In this document: positions 52,455-60,809 of the stretch, piece after piece
Layout: the number at the start of each line of letters is the position of its first letter
Numbering within the stretch: the first letter of the stretch is position 1
NCBI GenBank assembly: GCA_900100245.1
Contig: FNEU01000007.1
Span: 94,758-158,757, forward strand
Direction of reading: 5' to 3'
Length of the DNA stretch: 64,000 bases
DNA from: Lachnospiraceae bacterium G41
Lineage (GTDB): Bacteria > Bacillota > Clostridia > Lachnospirales > Lachnospiraceae
Translations under genes and position numbers: made by a program
The notes under the pieces: generated by a model
Database searches by the model: none
The model's input: only the letters and a program-made list of their open reading frames with translations
Told to the model about the DNA's origin: nothing

Positions 52455-55370
52455 TTAGAATCTAAAAGTCTCTTTCGGCCCAAGATATGAACGTGCAGGG
52501 AAATTGTCTTCTTCGAAGATTACAATCTTTTGAAGAACAAAGTTGGGGCTTAACGCGAAGATGTTGATTTCGTTTAAGCCTTCATTCAGTTTAAGAACTG
52601 CGCCTGTTTCTCTTGTATTATCAAGCACGCCCTTTGACCAGTAGGGATTGCCGTCGCCTACCGCGAAGAGAGGATTAATCATATTAACCTTCTTCATCGC
52701 ACCTTCGTTTGCGCTTATACCATAAAAGATTTCATTATCCCTTGAATAAGGATTGCTCGGATTCACGTATAATTCAACTCTGTAATCTCCCTTGTGAGGA
52801 ACGCAGATTTTATATGTGAGCTTCGGAGCATCTTTCCCCCTAAAAATCACATCCTGCGGATATGCTTTGACGGCATCAAAACCGCGGGAGTAATCTTTTA
52901 TGATCTTAAATCCGCCCTTGTCGGAATCGGTCTTTGATGTATAGTCTTTCGCCTCGATTGAAATATAATCAAGGGCATCAATTGTTCCGGGCCAGGTTCT
53001 CTGATGAAGCGGAACATTGATGACTTTCTCACTCATATCGACGGTCTTTCCGCACCAATAGAATGTGCCGTCGGCTTTCTTTGTAGCGCCGATATCAGAC
53101 ATCGTGTTTACGGGAAGTTTGATTACGACATTTCCGTCAGAGCAGTGGATGCAGATTTCAGGCACAGCTTTGGTTTTGCGGTATTTCTTTCTGTCCAGGG
53201 TTACTTTAAGAGTCTTAAGTGTAAAAGGTTTTACGATTCCCTTTTCTTCCGAAACGCTCATAAAAGAATTCGGATTTTCAACCGTAAAGTTTGCTTTTAC
53301 CTTTCCTGCCGTACTTAACAAAAGCTCGGCTTCGTCCTTTGACGGATCAAGAAAAGCATCGCTTACAAGCACATGTCCGGTCCAGAATTTTCCTTCAGAA
53401 GAAGCATCGATACCCTTGACGGAAACGATGAGTCTTTCTTTGTTGGCGGGTTCAAAAGTATGGATAACGGGGTATTTGCAGCCTTCCTCGCACCATGCGT
53501 TAAAGCCGATGTGCTCGGAGAGTCCCATACCGTACCATTTACCGCCCTCGATTGTATGAAGCTCGTCGACAATTTTTCTGTCGTACTCTATGCATTCGTT
53601 TATCTTTTCACCGAGGGTCATTGCATATGTGCTTCCGAAGCGTGCAAAGCCGTGATTTAAAGTTGTAAGAAGCCACATTTTCTGTACGTTTAAGTTGGCG
53701 GTTAATGGAAGCCAGATAAGCTCATAAAATGCAAATCTTGTATTGCCTGAAAGTTTGTCCAAAAGCTTCTTTGCATCAGCCATCAGTTTCTCGCAGTTAG
53801 CCAAAGCATCAAAAGCCTCATTATATGCAAAAGGCGCATAAAGCGTATCATTCATCGCTTCGGTTCTTCGAGCTGAGGTGATTCTTGTATAGCCCTCGAG
53901 AAGTTCGACGCATTTTTTAAGTTCTGCGGGAGAGAGTTTTCCTTCGAAGTTTCTCTTTACACAAAGCTTTGTATATTCATGGGCACTGTTAAAGTTTGAA
54001 GTGCCCCATTTGTCAAAGTCATAAGCGAGTTCAAGGAAGTATCCGAGCGGATATTCGTTTGAGAAAATATCGCCTACATTCACTATCCACAAATCCCTGA
54101 TACCAAAGTCATACGCGGTCGTCATCTGCTCCCAGACCTTTGAAAGATGAGAGGTATTAAACCACTCAAAGGATACGGGTAGTCCGTGATAATCGAAATG
54201 ATAATACATTCCGTAGCCACCCTTGTGGGAACGCATCTGCTTGGTGGGTACGGTACGTAAGTTTCCGAAGTTGTCGTCGCAGAGCATGAGCGTTACGCCC
54301 TCAAGTTCGGGATCTCCCATCAGGCCTTCGGTCTTTTCGTCACCGTAGAAGTACGGCTCAACCTCTTTGTATAGTGCGAGCATTCTGGGTACTTCATCAA
54401 GGTTAGGATTAACATTTTCTCTTATGAGTCTGTTCTGGGTTTTTAATACTTTTCGTAAAAGATCTATATTGTCTTTTAGGGTTGCTTCTTTGCCCATGAT
54501 GGCGGTGTCTGCCTCGCCTCGCATGCCGACGGTAATGACGTTTTCGAACTTACCGCTTCGCTTAAGGCCGTCTTCCCAGAATCTTGTGATACCTTTTTCG
54601 TTGGTAAGGAAGTTCCATGCATCGCCGTAGATTGAGCCCTTGCCGCGAAGATATTTATATTCCTCGCCCTGTCTTAAGCAGGGTTCGTGATGGCTCATCC
54701 CCATTACAACGCCAAGCTCGTCTGCAAGGATTGCGTTTTCAAGTCCCGGACCGTCGTTCGGGAAAATAGCGGACCACATTGCTGGCCACATATAATTGCC
54801 TTTGAGTCTAAGAAGCAGTTCGAATACATGCTCGTAAACCTTGGCATTGAAACCGCCGAATCTTTTGTTGCAAAAATTTCCGAATGCGGGCCATTCATCA
54901 TTGATGAAGAAACCACGGAATCTTACGGAAGGCTCTTTGGATACGAAACGGTAGTTGCCGGGTAATTTAAAACTGCTCTTTTTAACGGGCTTAATATCGA
55001 GCCAGTCGATAAAAGGAGATACGCCAAGCATCTCTGAGAGTTTGAAAAGACCGTAGATTGTGCCTCTTTTATCACTTCCGACGATTATTAAAGCATCGTT
55101 TTTAACTACGATTTTATATACTTCGCGTTTGCCTGCGATGTCGGATAAGTTTACGCCTAAATCTTTTATGAGCGCATCGTTAACCGTTCCGGCATAAATC
55201 GGATTTTTAACAGTTTTGTTTTCAAGAACTGCAGGCTCGGTTCCAAAAACGGCTTTTAAATCAAGCGCAACTTTCGCTGCGATTTTTTTGATTCCGTTTA
55301 ATGTATTCGAATCAAGAATTATGGCATTTTCACCTTTTTTTATCTTGTTTGAAGAAATGATAAAATCCAT
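52455..55370 (-). CDS. GH115 xylan alpha-1,2-glucuronidase
   Basis: 971 residues from ATG 55370, which follows AAGGACGGG; an upstream in-frame ATG at 55412 is weaker. No signal peptide, so likely intracellular. The N-terminal domain (GTVNDALIKDLG, YKIVVKNDALIIVGSDKRGTIYGL) and RFRGFFINDEWPAFGNFCN, NYMWPAMWSAIFPNDGPG, YHFDYHGLPVSFEWFNTS are typical of GH115, which removes 4-O-methylglucuronic acid from xylan. A C-terminal beta-sandwich follows. It complements the GH43 enzyme. Confidence 0.92.
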   Translation of the reverse strand: MDFIISSNKIKKGENAIILDSNTLNGIKKIAAKVALDLKAVFGTEPAVLENKTVKNPIYAGTVNDALIKDLGVNLSDIAGKREVYKIVVKNDALIIVGSDKRGTIYGLFKLSEMLGVSPFIDWLDIKPVKKSSFKLPGNYRFVSKEPSVRFRGFFINDEWPAFGNFCNKRFGGFNAKVYEHVFELLLRLKGNYMWPAMWSAIFPNDGPGLENAILADELGVVMGMSHHEPCLRQGEEYKYLRGKGSIYGDAWNFLTNEKGITRFWEDGLKRSGKFENVITVGMRGEADTAIMGKEATLKDNIDLLRKVLKTQNRLIRENVNPNLDEVPRMLALYKEVEPYFYGDEKTEGLMGDPELEGVTLMLCDDNFGNLRTVPTKQMRSHKGGYGMYYHFDYHGLPVSFEWFNTSHLSKVWEQMTTAYDFGIRDLWIVNVGDIFSNEYPLGYFLELAYDFDKWGTSNFNSAHEYTKLCVKRNFEGKLSPAELKKCVELLEGYTRITSARRTEAMNDTLYAPFAYNEAFDALANCEKLMADAKKLLDKLSGNTRFAFYELIWLPLTANLNVQKMWLLTTLNHGFARFGSTYAMTLGEKINECIEYDRKIVDELHTIEGGKWYGMGLSEHIGFNAWCEEGCKYPVIHTFEPANKERLIVSVKGIDASSEGKFWTGHVLVSDAFLDPSKDEAELLLSTAGKVKANFTVENPNSFMSVSEEKGIVKPFTLKTLKVTLDRKKYRKTKAVPEICIHCSDGNVVIKLPVNTMSDIGATKKADGTFYWCGKTVDMSEKVINVPLHQRTWPGTIDALDYISIEAKDYTSKTDSDKGGFKIIKDYSRGFDAVKAYPQDVIFRGKDAPKLTYKICVPHKGDYRVELYVNPSNPYSRDNEIFYGISANEGAMKKVNMINPLFAVGDGNPYWSKGVLDNTRETGAVLKLNEGLNEINIFALSPNFVLQKIVIFEEDNFPARSYLGPKETFRF

Positions 55371-55550
55371 AAGCAACCCGTCCTTTTTAAGATGTAAATG
55401 TATCTTTCTCAATTATATCTTTTATGATAAAACAAAGCAATAGTATTCTAGTATACATATTGATTTTATAAGGCTTAAGGGTGTAATAAATGCCGTGTTT
55501 TTGGTATTATATTAAAGAGAGCGGATATTTAAAAAACAGAGGACTTTATT

Positions 55551-56261
55551 ATGAAAGTATTTTTGCTTGAAGATGATGATGCAATAGGAATGGGTCTTAA
55601 GTATTCTCTTGAAAAAGAAGGATATGAAGTCACTCATGTTAAAACGGCCAAAGAGGCAAAAGAGAGTTTTAAAACAAACGAATATGATATCAGCATCCTC
55701 GATATCAATCTTCCCGACGGAAGCGGATACGATATCTGCAAATTCCTAAAAGAATCGGAAGACATTCCGGTTATTTTCCTTACGGCTGCCGATGCGGAAG
55801 TAAATGTTGTCATGGGCCTGGAACTCGGCGCCGATGATTATATCTGCAAGCCCTTTAGGGTAAACGAACTGATGGCGCGAATCAAAAGCGTATTAAGACG
55901 TGTGGGAAAGGGCGATAAAAAGGATAATAACGAGGCTTCAAATATAGAGAAGCTCGGAAATCTTAATATCTATACTAACGAAGCAAAGGTTACGATTGTT
56001 GATGAAACTTCAGGCAGGGAAGAAAGCATCGAACTTACCGCGCTTGAATATCGTTTATTACTTACCTTTTGCAACAACAGAGGAGTGGTTCTTACAAGAA
56101 ACCAGCTTTTATCCGACATGTGGGATATTAGCGGTGATTTTGTAAACGACAATACTCTTACCGTATATATCAAAAGACTTCGCGACAAGATTGAAAAGGA
56201 CCCTTCGGATCCGAAGATTATTAAGACCGTTCGCGGTATGGGATATATCGTGGATAAATAA
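55551..56261 (+). CDS. OmpR-family response regulator
   Basis: 236 residues with acidic residues EDDD at 7-10, phospho-acceptor Asp51 in ISILDINLPDG, Lys in ICKPFR and a winged-helix domain ending KIIKTVRGMGYIVDK. It resembles the regulator at 23232 along its whole length. Its gene is divergent from the GH115 gene. No transporter follows the kinase gene, so its targets lie elsewhere. Confidence 0.9.
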   Translation: MKVFLLEDDDAIGMGLKYSLEKEGYEVTHVKTAKEAKESFKTNEYDISILDINLPDGSGYDICKFLKESEDIPVIFLTAADAEVNVVMGLELGADDYICKPFRVNELMARIKSVLRRVGKGDKKDNNEASNIEKLGNLNIYTNEAKVTIVDETSGREESIELTALEYRLLLTFCNNRGVVLTRNQLLSDMWDISGDFVNDNTLTVYIKRLRDKIEKDPSDPKIIKTVRGMGYIVDK

Positions 56262-56263
56262 AC

Positions 56264-56294
56264 GGAGCCAGGCACCTTGCAGGAGCCGGGCACC
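56264..56294. repeat. Interspersed GGAGCCAGGCACC element, copy 3
   Basis: GGAGCCAGGCACC (56264-56276) and GGAGCCGGGCACC (56282-56294) lie in tandem between a response regulator gene and its kinase gene, in the opposite orientation to copies 1 and 2. Confidence 0.6.
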
Positions 56295-56309
56295 GACAGG
56301 TAGACACTT

Positions 56310-57305
56310 ATGAAGAACAAAGATTTTCGAAATATGATAATAATCGGCGCGGCCGTCACACTGCTTGTTACGGTTTTAAGTGCGATTTTTTTAGGATGGG
56401 TACCCGCAGTGGCAGTGCTTGCAACGGGCCTTGTTTTGCTGGCAGTTTTCTTCTTTTATACGAAAAAAAGATATAAGAAAATCGAACAGTTAAACGACTA
56501 TCTCGTCAGAGTCCTGGCAGATAACGAAGATGATGAAATCCTTGATCAGGAAGAGGGCGAGCTGTCGATTTTAAAGACAAATATTTACAAGACGACATCA
56601 ACTTTAAAGTTTCAGAAGGAACTTCTTACAGACGATAAAAAGAATCTCGCGGCCGCAATTGCGGACATCAGCCATCAGCTAAAAACACCGCTCACTTCAA
56701 TGATGGTGATGAACGATCTTTTAGTGGATGAGCAGGATGAGAACAAGAGGACCGAGTTTCTTCAGACGCAGTCCTCGCAGCTTAACAGAATGAACTGGCT
56801 CATCCAGACACTGCTAAAATTATCGAAACTTGACGCCGGAACCATAGTACTAAAAAAAGAAGATGTATCTTCCACGGAGCTGATTGAAGAGGCGGTAAAA
56901 CCCTTCGGCATTCAGTTTGATTTAAGAAACATCAAATTTAAATCCGACATTTCTGACCTTATTATTCGCTGCGATAAAAACTGGACCGTGGAAGCCATCC
57001 AGAATATTATCAAAAACTGCATTGAGCATATGGATGACGGCGGAGAGTTGTCTGTCGAAATGGTCGATACAAATATTTATACTCAGCTCACCATAAAAGA
57101 CACAGGCTGCGGTATTGCAAAAGAAGACATCCCTCATGTCTTCGAGCGTTTTTACAAAGGAAAGAATGCAGGTAAAGACAGCGTCGGCATCGGCCTTGCT
57201 CTTTCAAAGTCCATCATCGAAGGTGAGCAGGGCGAGATTACGGTCGAAAGCACGGAAGGTGTCGGAACGAAATTTATTATCAAGTTTTATAAGACATTAA
57301 TTTGA
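56310..57305 (+). CDS. Sensor histidine kinase, intramembrane-sensing type
   Basis: 331 residues. Two membrane segments near residues 8-26 and 28-50 with nearly no loop between. His122 in DISHQLKTPL is the phosphorylation site; the ATP-binding boxes NIIKNCIEHMDDGG, IKDTGCGIAKED and SVGIGLALSKS are intact. It is similar to the kinase at 23946. The short sensor suggests that it listens to a transporter encoded elsewhere, perhaps the MacB/FtsX pair at the left end of the window; this is inference. Confidence 0.9.
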   Translation: MKNKDFRNMIIIGAAVTLLVTVLSAIFLGWVPAVAVLATGLVLLAVFFFYTKKRYKKIEQLNDYLVRVLADNEDDEILDQEEGELSILKTNIYKTTSTLKFQKELLTDDKKNLAAAIADISHQLKTPLTSMMVMNDLLVDEQDENKRTEFLQTQSSQLNRMNWLIQTLLKLSKLDAGTIVLKKEDVSSTELIEEAVKPFGIQFDLRNIKFKSDISDLIIRCDKNWTVEAIQNIIKNCIEHMDDGGELSVEMVDTNIYTQLTIKDTGCGIAKEDIPHVFERFYKGKNAGKDSVGIGLALSKSIIEGEQGEITVESTEGVGTKFIIKFYKTLI

Positions 57306-57475
57306 CGAAAGCACTCAAATCGAATATCATTCTTTTAGCAGATAACTGCAAACTATGGAGGAAAGAAAAATGGTAATGTTTTTAAGATTAAGAAATATCT
57401 AATGGCATGAGACTTATAAAATAGTTTCATGCTTCGATTTATGACGCGCAAACTATTTATATAAGGAGAATCGAT
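57302..57475 (+). promoter_or_regulatory. Promoter and Erm-type translational attenuator of kinase/GNAT gene
   Basis: TTGACG (57302-57307), 17 bases, TATCAT (57325-57330) form a promoter overlapping the kinase stop. The leader has a GGAGG site and an 11-codon frame (57370-57402). GCATGAGACT (57405-57414) and AGTTTCATGC (57423-57432) form a 10-bp hairpin three bases after that stop. TCGATTT (57434-57440) can pair with GAATCGA (57468-57474), which covers the end of the AAGGAGA site before the main start. The layout matches leaders that respond to ribosome-stalling drugs. Confidence 0.65.
57370..57402 (+). CDS. Leader peptide MVMFLRLRNI
   Basis: Ten residues with a stop, GGAGGAAAG in front at good spacing. 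It carries Arg-Leu-Arg, a R/K-X-R/K motif known to arrest macrolide-bound ribosomes (ErmDL has MRLR). A ribosome stalled there would cover the 5' arm of the hairpin beginning at 57405. Confidence 0.6.
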   Translation: MVMFLRLRNI

Positions 57476-58576
57476 ATGATATTTCAAGACAATATAATCA
57501 AAGAATATTTACGTAACGTTTATTTTATTTCAGGTACGCCCTGTGGCGGCAAGACCACGATAACAAAAGCACTCGGAGAAAAATACAATATTCCGGTGTA
57601 CGTTATCGACGATCAGATGTCGGTACATCAGTTAAAGGCAGACAAGGAACATCAGCCCAATATGACCAAAGAGTTTAAGGATGCGGATGAGTTCTTTGGA
57701 AGAAGCGTTGAAGAGTACAGAAACTGGCTTATCGGAAACAGCAGAGAACAGCTTGACTTTATCCTGCTCGATCTAATAAAGATGTCGCAGGATAAAAGAG
57801 TTTTATGCGATATTCACATTGTGGCTGAAGAAGCATTTAAGTTTACGGATCCTTCGAGAATCGCATTTCTCATAAAAGAGCCGAAAAATCTTGTGGATGA
57901 TTACTGTAACAGAGCAGATCATCAGCCGTTCAGTGATTTTATCCATTCTGCCACGGATTACGAGAAAGCCAAGGCAACCTGTAACGAGACTTTATATTCA
58001 CTTAATATCGAACGCTATAATTTCATCAAAAACAGTGATTTCTTCTGGCTTGAGAGAGACAATAACCGAAGCGTCGAAGAGACTGCGGATTTAGTCGCAG
58101 CGCATTTCGGCTGGAACAATCAGGCAGACGTTACGATAGAAAAAGTCGATAAAGGAACTCCTCTTGCAGATGAACTTTTATCATTTATCGAAAATTGTTC
58201 ATATGAAGCAAAGGATCATATTGCGGGACTTGTAAGAAACTGGGAGGTTACCGACTGGGAAACGATGTTTGCAGCCAAAGCAGACGGAAAAGTAATCGGA
58301 ATGGCATCGGCATTAAAAGAAGATTATTATCCTTTGCCCAATCTTTTTCCCTGGGTATCCTGCATCTTTGTTGACGAAGATTATCGCGGACAGAGAATAA
58401 GCGGCAAGTTAATCAACTGTGCCAATGAATATTTAAAAAAGCAGGGATTTGAGAAAAGCTATATTCCAACCTGCCCCGGAAATGTCGGTTTATACGAGCA
58501 TTACGGATATTCATTTGTAAGAGAAATCACCAATTACGGCGGTGATAACGATTTGTTATATGTAAAAGAAATTTAA
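57476..58576 (+). CDS. P-loop kinase / GNAT acetyltransferase fusion protein
   Basis: 366 residues. Residues 1-205 hold a P-loop kinase domain: Walker A SGTPCGGKTT at about 20-29, then VYVIDDQMSVH and ILLDLIKMS, resembling small-molecule kinases such as chloramphenicol phosphotransferase-like proteins. Residues 215-366 are a GNAT domain with FVDEDYRGQRISGKLI and YEHYGYSFVREI. The combination resembles bifunctional drug-modifying enzymes in design, but the domains are different from AAC(6')-APH(2''). The leader peptide attenuator makes a ribosome-antibiotic link plausible. The substrate is not known. Confidence 0.8.
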   Translation: MIFQDNIIKEYLRNVYFISGTPCGGKTTITKALGEKYNIPVYVIDDQMSVHQLKADKEHQPNMTKEFKDADEFFGRSVEEYRNWLIGNSREQLDFILLDLIKMSQDKRVLCDIHIVAEEAFKFTDPSRIAFLIKEPKNLVDDYCNRADHQPFSDFIHSATDYEKAKATCNETLYSLNIERYNFIKNSDFFWLERDNNRSVEETADLVAAHFGWNNQADVTIEKVDKGTPLADELLSFIENCSYEAKDHIAGLVRNWEVTDWETMFAAKADGKVIGMASALKEDYYPLPNLFPWVSCIFVDEDYRGQRISGKLINCANEYLKKQGFEKSYIPTCPGNVGLYEHYGYSFVREITNYGGDNDLLYVKEI

Positions 58577-58591
58577 TATAACATAAAAATG

Positions 58592-58627
58592 AAAATCGAG
58601 GGTGTTTATGCACTCTCGATTTTTTGT
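58592..58627 (+). terminator. Rho-independent terminator after kinase/GNAT gene
   Basis: AAAATCGAGGGTG (58592-58604) pairs with CACTCTCGATTTT (58611-58623), one G-T pair, followed by TT and a T-rich tail. Confidence 0.9.
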
Positions 58628-58634
58628 TTGATCA

Positions 58635-58663
58635 GTGCCCGGCTCCCAAAGGGTGCCTGGCTC
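58635..58663. repeat. Interspersed GTGCCTGGCTC element, copy 4
   Basis: GTGCCCGGCTCCC (58635-58647) and GGGTGCCTGGCTC (58651-58663) in tandem, directly after the terminator of the previous gene. Confidence 0.6.
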
Positions 58664-58715
58664 TGATTATAATTTTATGATAGAATAATCTAAGATTTTT
58701 TAACGAAGGTGTTTT

Positions 58716-59423
58716 ATGAAAAGAATCAGAATAAACATTTCATATATAATCGGAATACTTCTTCTTTGCCTGATCGGTTTTGAAGTTTTCAGAATGATTA
58801 GAACAATTGACAGTGTAGGGGATTTTATATATTACATTCCCGAGACAATCTGTTATATCGGCGGAGTTATCTTCGTGCTTGGAAATATACTCGGAATACT
58901 TCCGGTGGGAAATTACAGAAAAGAACTCTTCGAGGGCCTTTGCGGGTATTTAAAGGAAAACGGCGAGAAGCCACTTGCCCCGTACAGAATTCCCGAAGAT
59001 TATTATGAAAGATTAGGAAAAGATATAAGAGATGAAGAGGTTCTAAATCTTATAGCGAAAGATGTTGTTTCATACTGCGGAGTTAATGTCGGAAATCTTG
59101 CTGTTTACAATCAGAGCAATCTTATCGAAGCTGCAGGAACATATAATTCCGAAACAGATGAAATCCATATAAGTGTTGCCAATACACGAACGATTGATGA
59201 AGTGCTTGCAGTACTGATTCACGAGAGCATGCATTACATCCTGAAAGAAAAAGAACTCTGGCTTGAGGATGAAAGAGATAACGAATTCCTAACCGACCTT
59301 TCGTGTCTTTTCTATGGCTTTACAGACCAGATAAATAAAGGTTATATCATGGTAGGATATTTAAAGAGAAACGAAATCAGATATATAAGAAAAATGTTAA
59401 GAAGGTTTGATGAAAAGGGATGA
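58716..59423 (+). CDS. Membrane protein with HExxH zincin motif
   Basis: 235 residues. Two membrane segments near residues 8-24 and 42-66, then a soluble domain. VLIHESMHYILKE around residue 170 is a HExxH metalloprotease motif, and NEFLTDLSC about 22 residues later supplies a likely third ligand. Such small zincins are often called M48/ImmA-like by annotation programs; here the family is not recognised. A GAAGGTG site precedes the ATG. Target unknown. Confidence 0.6.
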   Translation: MKRIRINISYIIGILLLCLIGFEVFRMIRTIDSVGDFIYYIPETICYIGGVIFVLGNILGILPVGNYRKELFEGLCGYLKENGEKPLAPYRIPEDYYERLGKDIRDEEVLNLIAKDVVSYCGVNVGNLAVYNQSNLIEAAGTYNSETDEIHISVANTRTIDEVLAVLIHESMHYILKEKELWLEDERDNEFLTDLSCLFYGFTDQINKGYIMVGYLKRNEIRYIRKMLRRFDEKG

Positions 59424-59487
59424 AAGCATAAACAGGCATGTTAGTATAATAACGGTCTGGGGAAACCAATAAGGGGGAGAGAAATAG

Positions 59488-59988
59488 ATGGTAATCGGCA
59501 ACACATACAAGTTTTGCTTTATTATCGAGCGCATCAGGGAATGGGAAGCTTCCGCTACTTATCAGAGCGGAATAGTGTTCTTGTGTCTTGAGAATACTAT
59601 TTATCCCGATACAGTTCGGAATACCACATTGAATGTTGATCTTTACCATCTTACGCGGGATGACAGTCCTTTTATTAATCCTGTTATTGATCCTGACCTA
59701 TATGAGCTCGAAAAAGACAAGCTGTTTAAAACTCTTTATACCGAAGATATGGAAACGGATCAGGATTATAAATATGTTTGGTGGGAACTGCAGGAGATCG
59801 GGGATGCCGGATTCAAGATCTTCTCGGTCTCAAACGGCAAAAAGATAAAGATTTTCGGAGCAAAACTGCATATAGATGATGTTGATCTGTTAAACATGGT
59901 TGAATTGGATCTGGATGAATATCTTTCGATAGCAAATGAATTGAAGAACTATGTTGATCATGGTTATGAAGAAGGATACAAGAATTAA
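59488..59988 (+). CDS. Imm42-like immunity protein
   Basis: 166 residues, acidic, no membrane segment. The start MVIGNTYKFCFIIERIREWE and the NTTLNVDLYHL block resemble the Imm42 immunity family, which protects against polymorphic toxin domains. It begins a run of small, acidic genes with long gaps, typical of orphan immunity arrays; no matching toxin gene is visible in the window. A GGGGGAGAG site precedes the ATG. Confidence 0.5.
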   Translation: MVIGNTYKFCFIIERIREWEASATYQSGIVFLCLENTIYPDTVRNTTLNVDLYHLTRDDSPFINPVIDPDLYELEKDKLFKTLYTEDMETDQDYKYVWWELQEIGDAGFKIFSVSNGKKIKIFGAKLHIDDVDLLNMVELDLDEYLSIANELKNYVDHGYEEGYKN

Positions 59989-60000
59989 GGGGAGGTCTAA

Positions 60001-60150
60001 ATGAAATACGATAATACGAATCTGCCGGAGAATATCCGTGCGTTTTTTCAAGTTATCGCTACCGATGATGATTATGTTGATTCAGCTTCGGTATTAGGTC
60101 TTGACAGCCAGGAACAACTCGAAGCACTTATAGATGCACTTAACAGCTGA
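60001..60150 (+). CDS. Small acidic protein of unknown function
   Basis: 49 residues reading MKYDNTNLPENIRAFFQVIA and ending LEALIDALNS. AGGGGAGG lies five bases before the ATG and the stop is clean. It begins 12 bases after the Imm42-like gene stop, so the two are cotranscribed. It may be a short immunity or accessory protein; I do not recognise a family. The 99 bases following show no gene. Confidence 0.6.
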   Translation: MKYDNTNLPENIRAFFQVIATDDDYVDSASVLGLDSQEQLEALIDALNS

Positions 60151-60249
60151 TGATAGTCGATTAAATCAATAGTTTATTAGTAGAAGATATGGAGTAGTAA
60201 TATGTTTGTAGGATAATAAACAGTTTTAACAATTAAGGAGAATATAGGT

Positions 60250-60763
60250 ATGGGAAAAATACAGTTTAAATATCATCCCAATATTTATGAGGATGACGTT
60301 CTTGTTCATAAGAGCGGTATATGTCAGTGCTGCGGTAAACAAATAAGCGAGTATATCGAACATATTTATTCAGCAGAGGATGACGATTGCATCTGTTTAC
60401 AATGTGTAAGCGATGGAACTGCAGCCCAAAAGTTTGATGCGGAATTTGTTTCGTGGGCGGAACCTGTCAGTGATCCTGAAAAGTGATGAGCTGTTCCATA
60501 GAACCCCCGGATATCTTGGATGGCAAGATGAAAACTGGCTTGCATGTTGTGATGATTACTGCCAATATCTTGGGCGGGTCGGAATTGATGAATTAAATGA
60601 TCTTGGGATAAAAGACGAAGTGCTGCAGGAATATGCCAAGCGTGAAGACGCATATCCATTGGAAGAAGTTGAAGAGTATTTGTATAAGGACGGAGATATG
60701 TCGGGATATCTGTTCAAATGCATCCATTGCAACAAATATCATCTTTGGGTGGATGCAAATTAA
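60250..60763 (+). pseudogene. CbrC family gene broken by frameshift
   Basis: The first frame (60250-60486) encodes MGKIQFKYHPNIYEDDV, CQCCGKQISEYI and ends FVSWAEPVSDPEK before TGA. The next frame continues with SDELFHRTPGYLGWQDENWL and ACCDDYCQYLG to 60763. Together they make a full CbrC/UPF0167 protein of about 170 residues, a family linked to colicin tolerance and immunity arrays. Loss of two bases from an A run near 60480 explains the break. If it is not a sequencing error, the gene is inactive; a normal AAGGAG site remains. Confidence 0.8.
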
Positions 60764-60809
60764 TTAGAACGATAAATCAGTAATTTTGTGAACCAGGGAA
60801 CTAGCTGTA

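Noticed and set aside
53065..55443. Several open frames of 60-164 codons on the strand opposite to the GH115 gene
   Set aside because: They are shadows of a well-conserved glycosidase gene, without ribosome-binding sites or family motifs.
60470..60500. Programmed ribosomal frameshift in the CbrC gene
   Set aside because: A shift to the second frame would need a +1 event and there is no clear slippery site or stimulatory structure; loss of two bases from an A run explains the sequence more simply.
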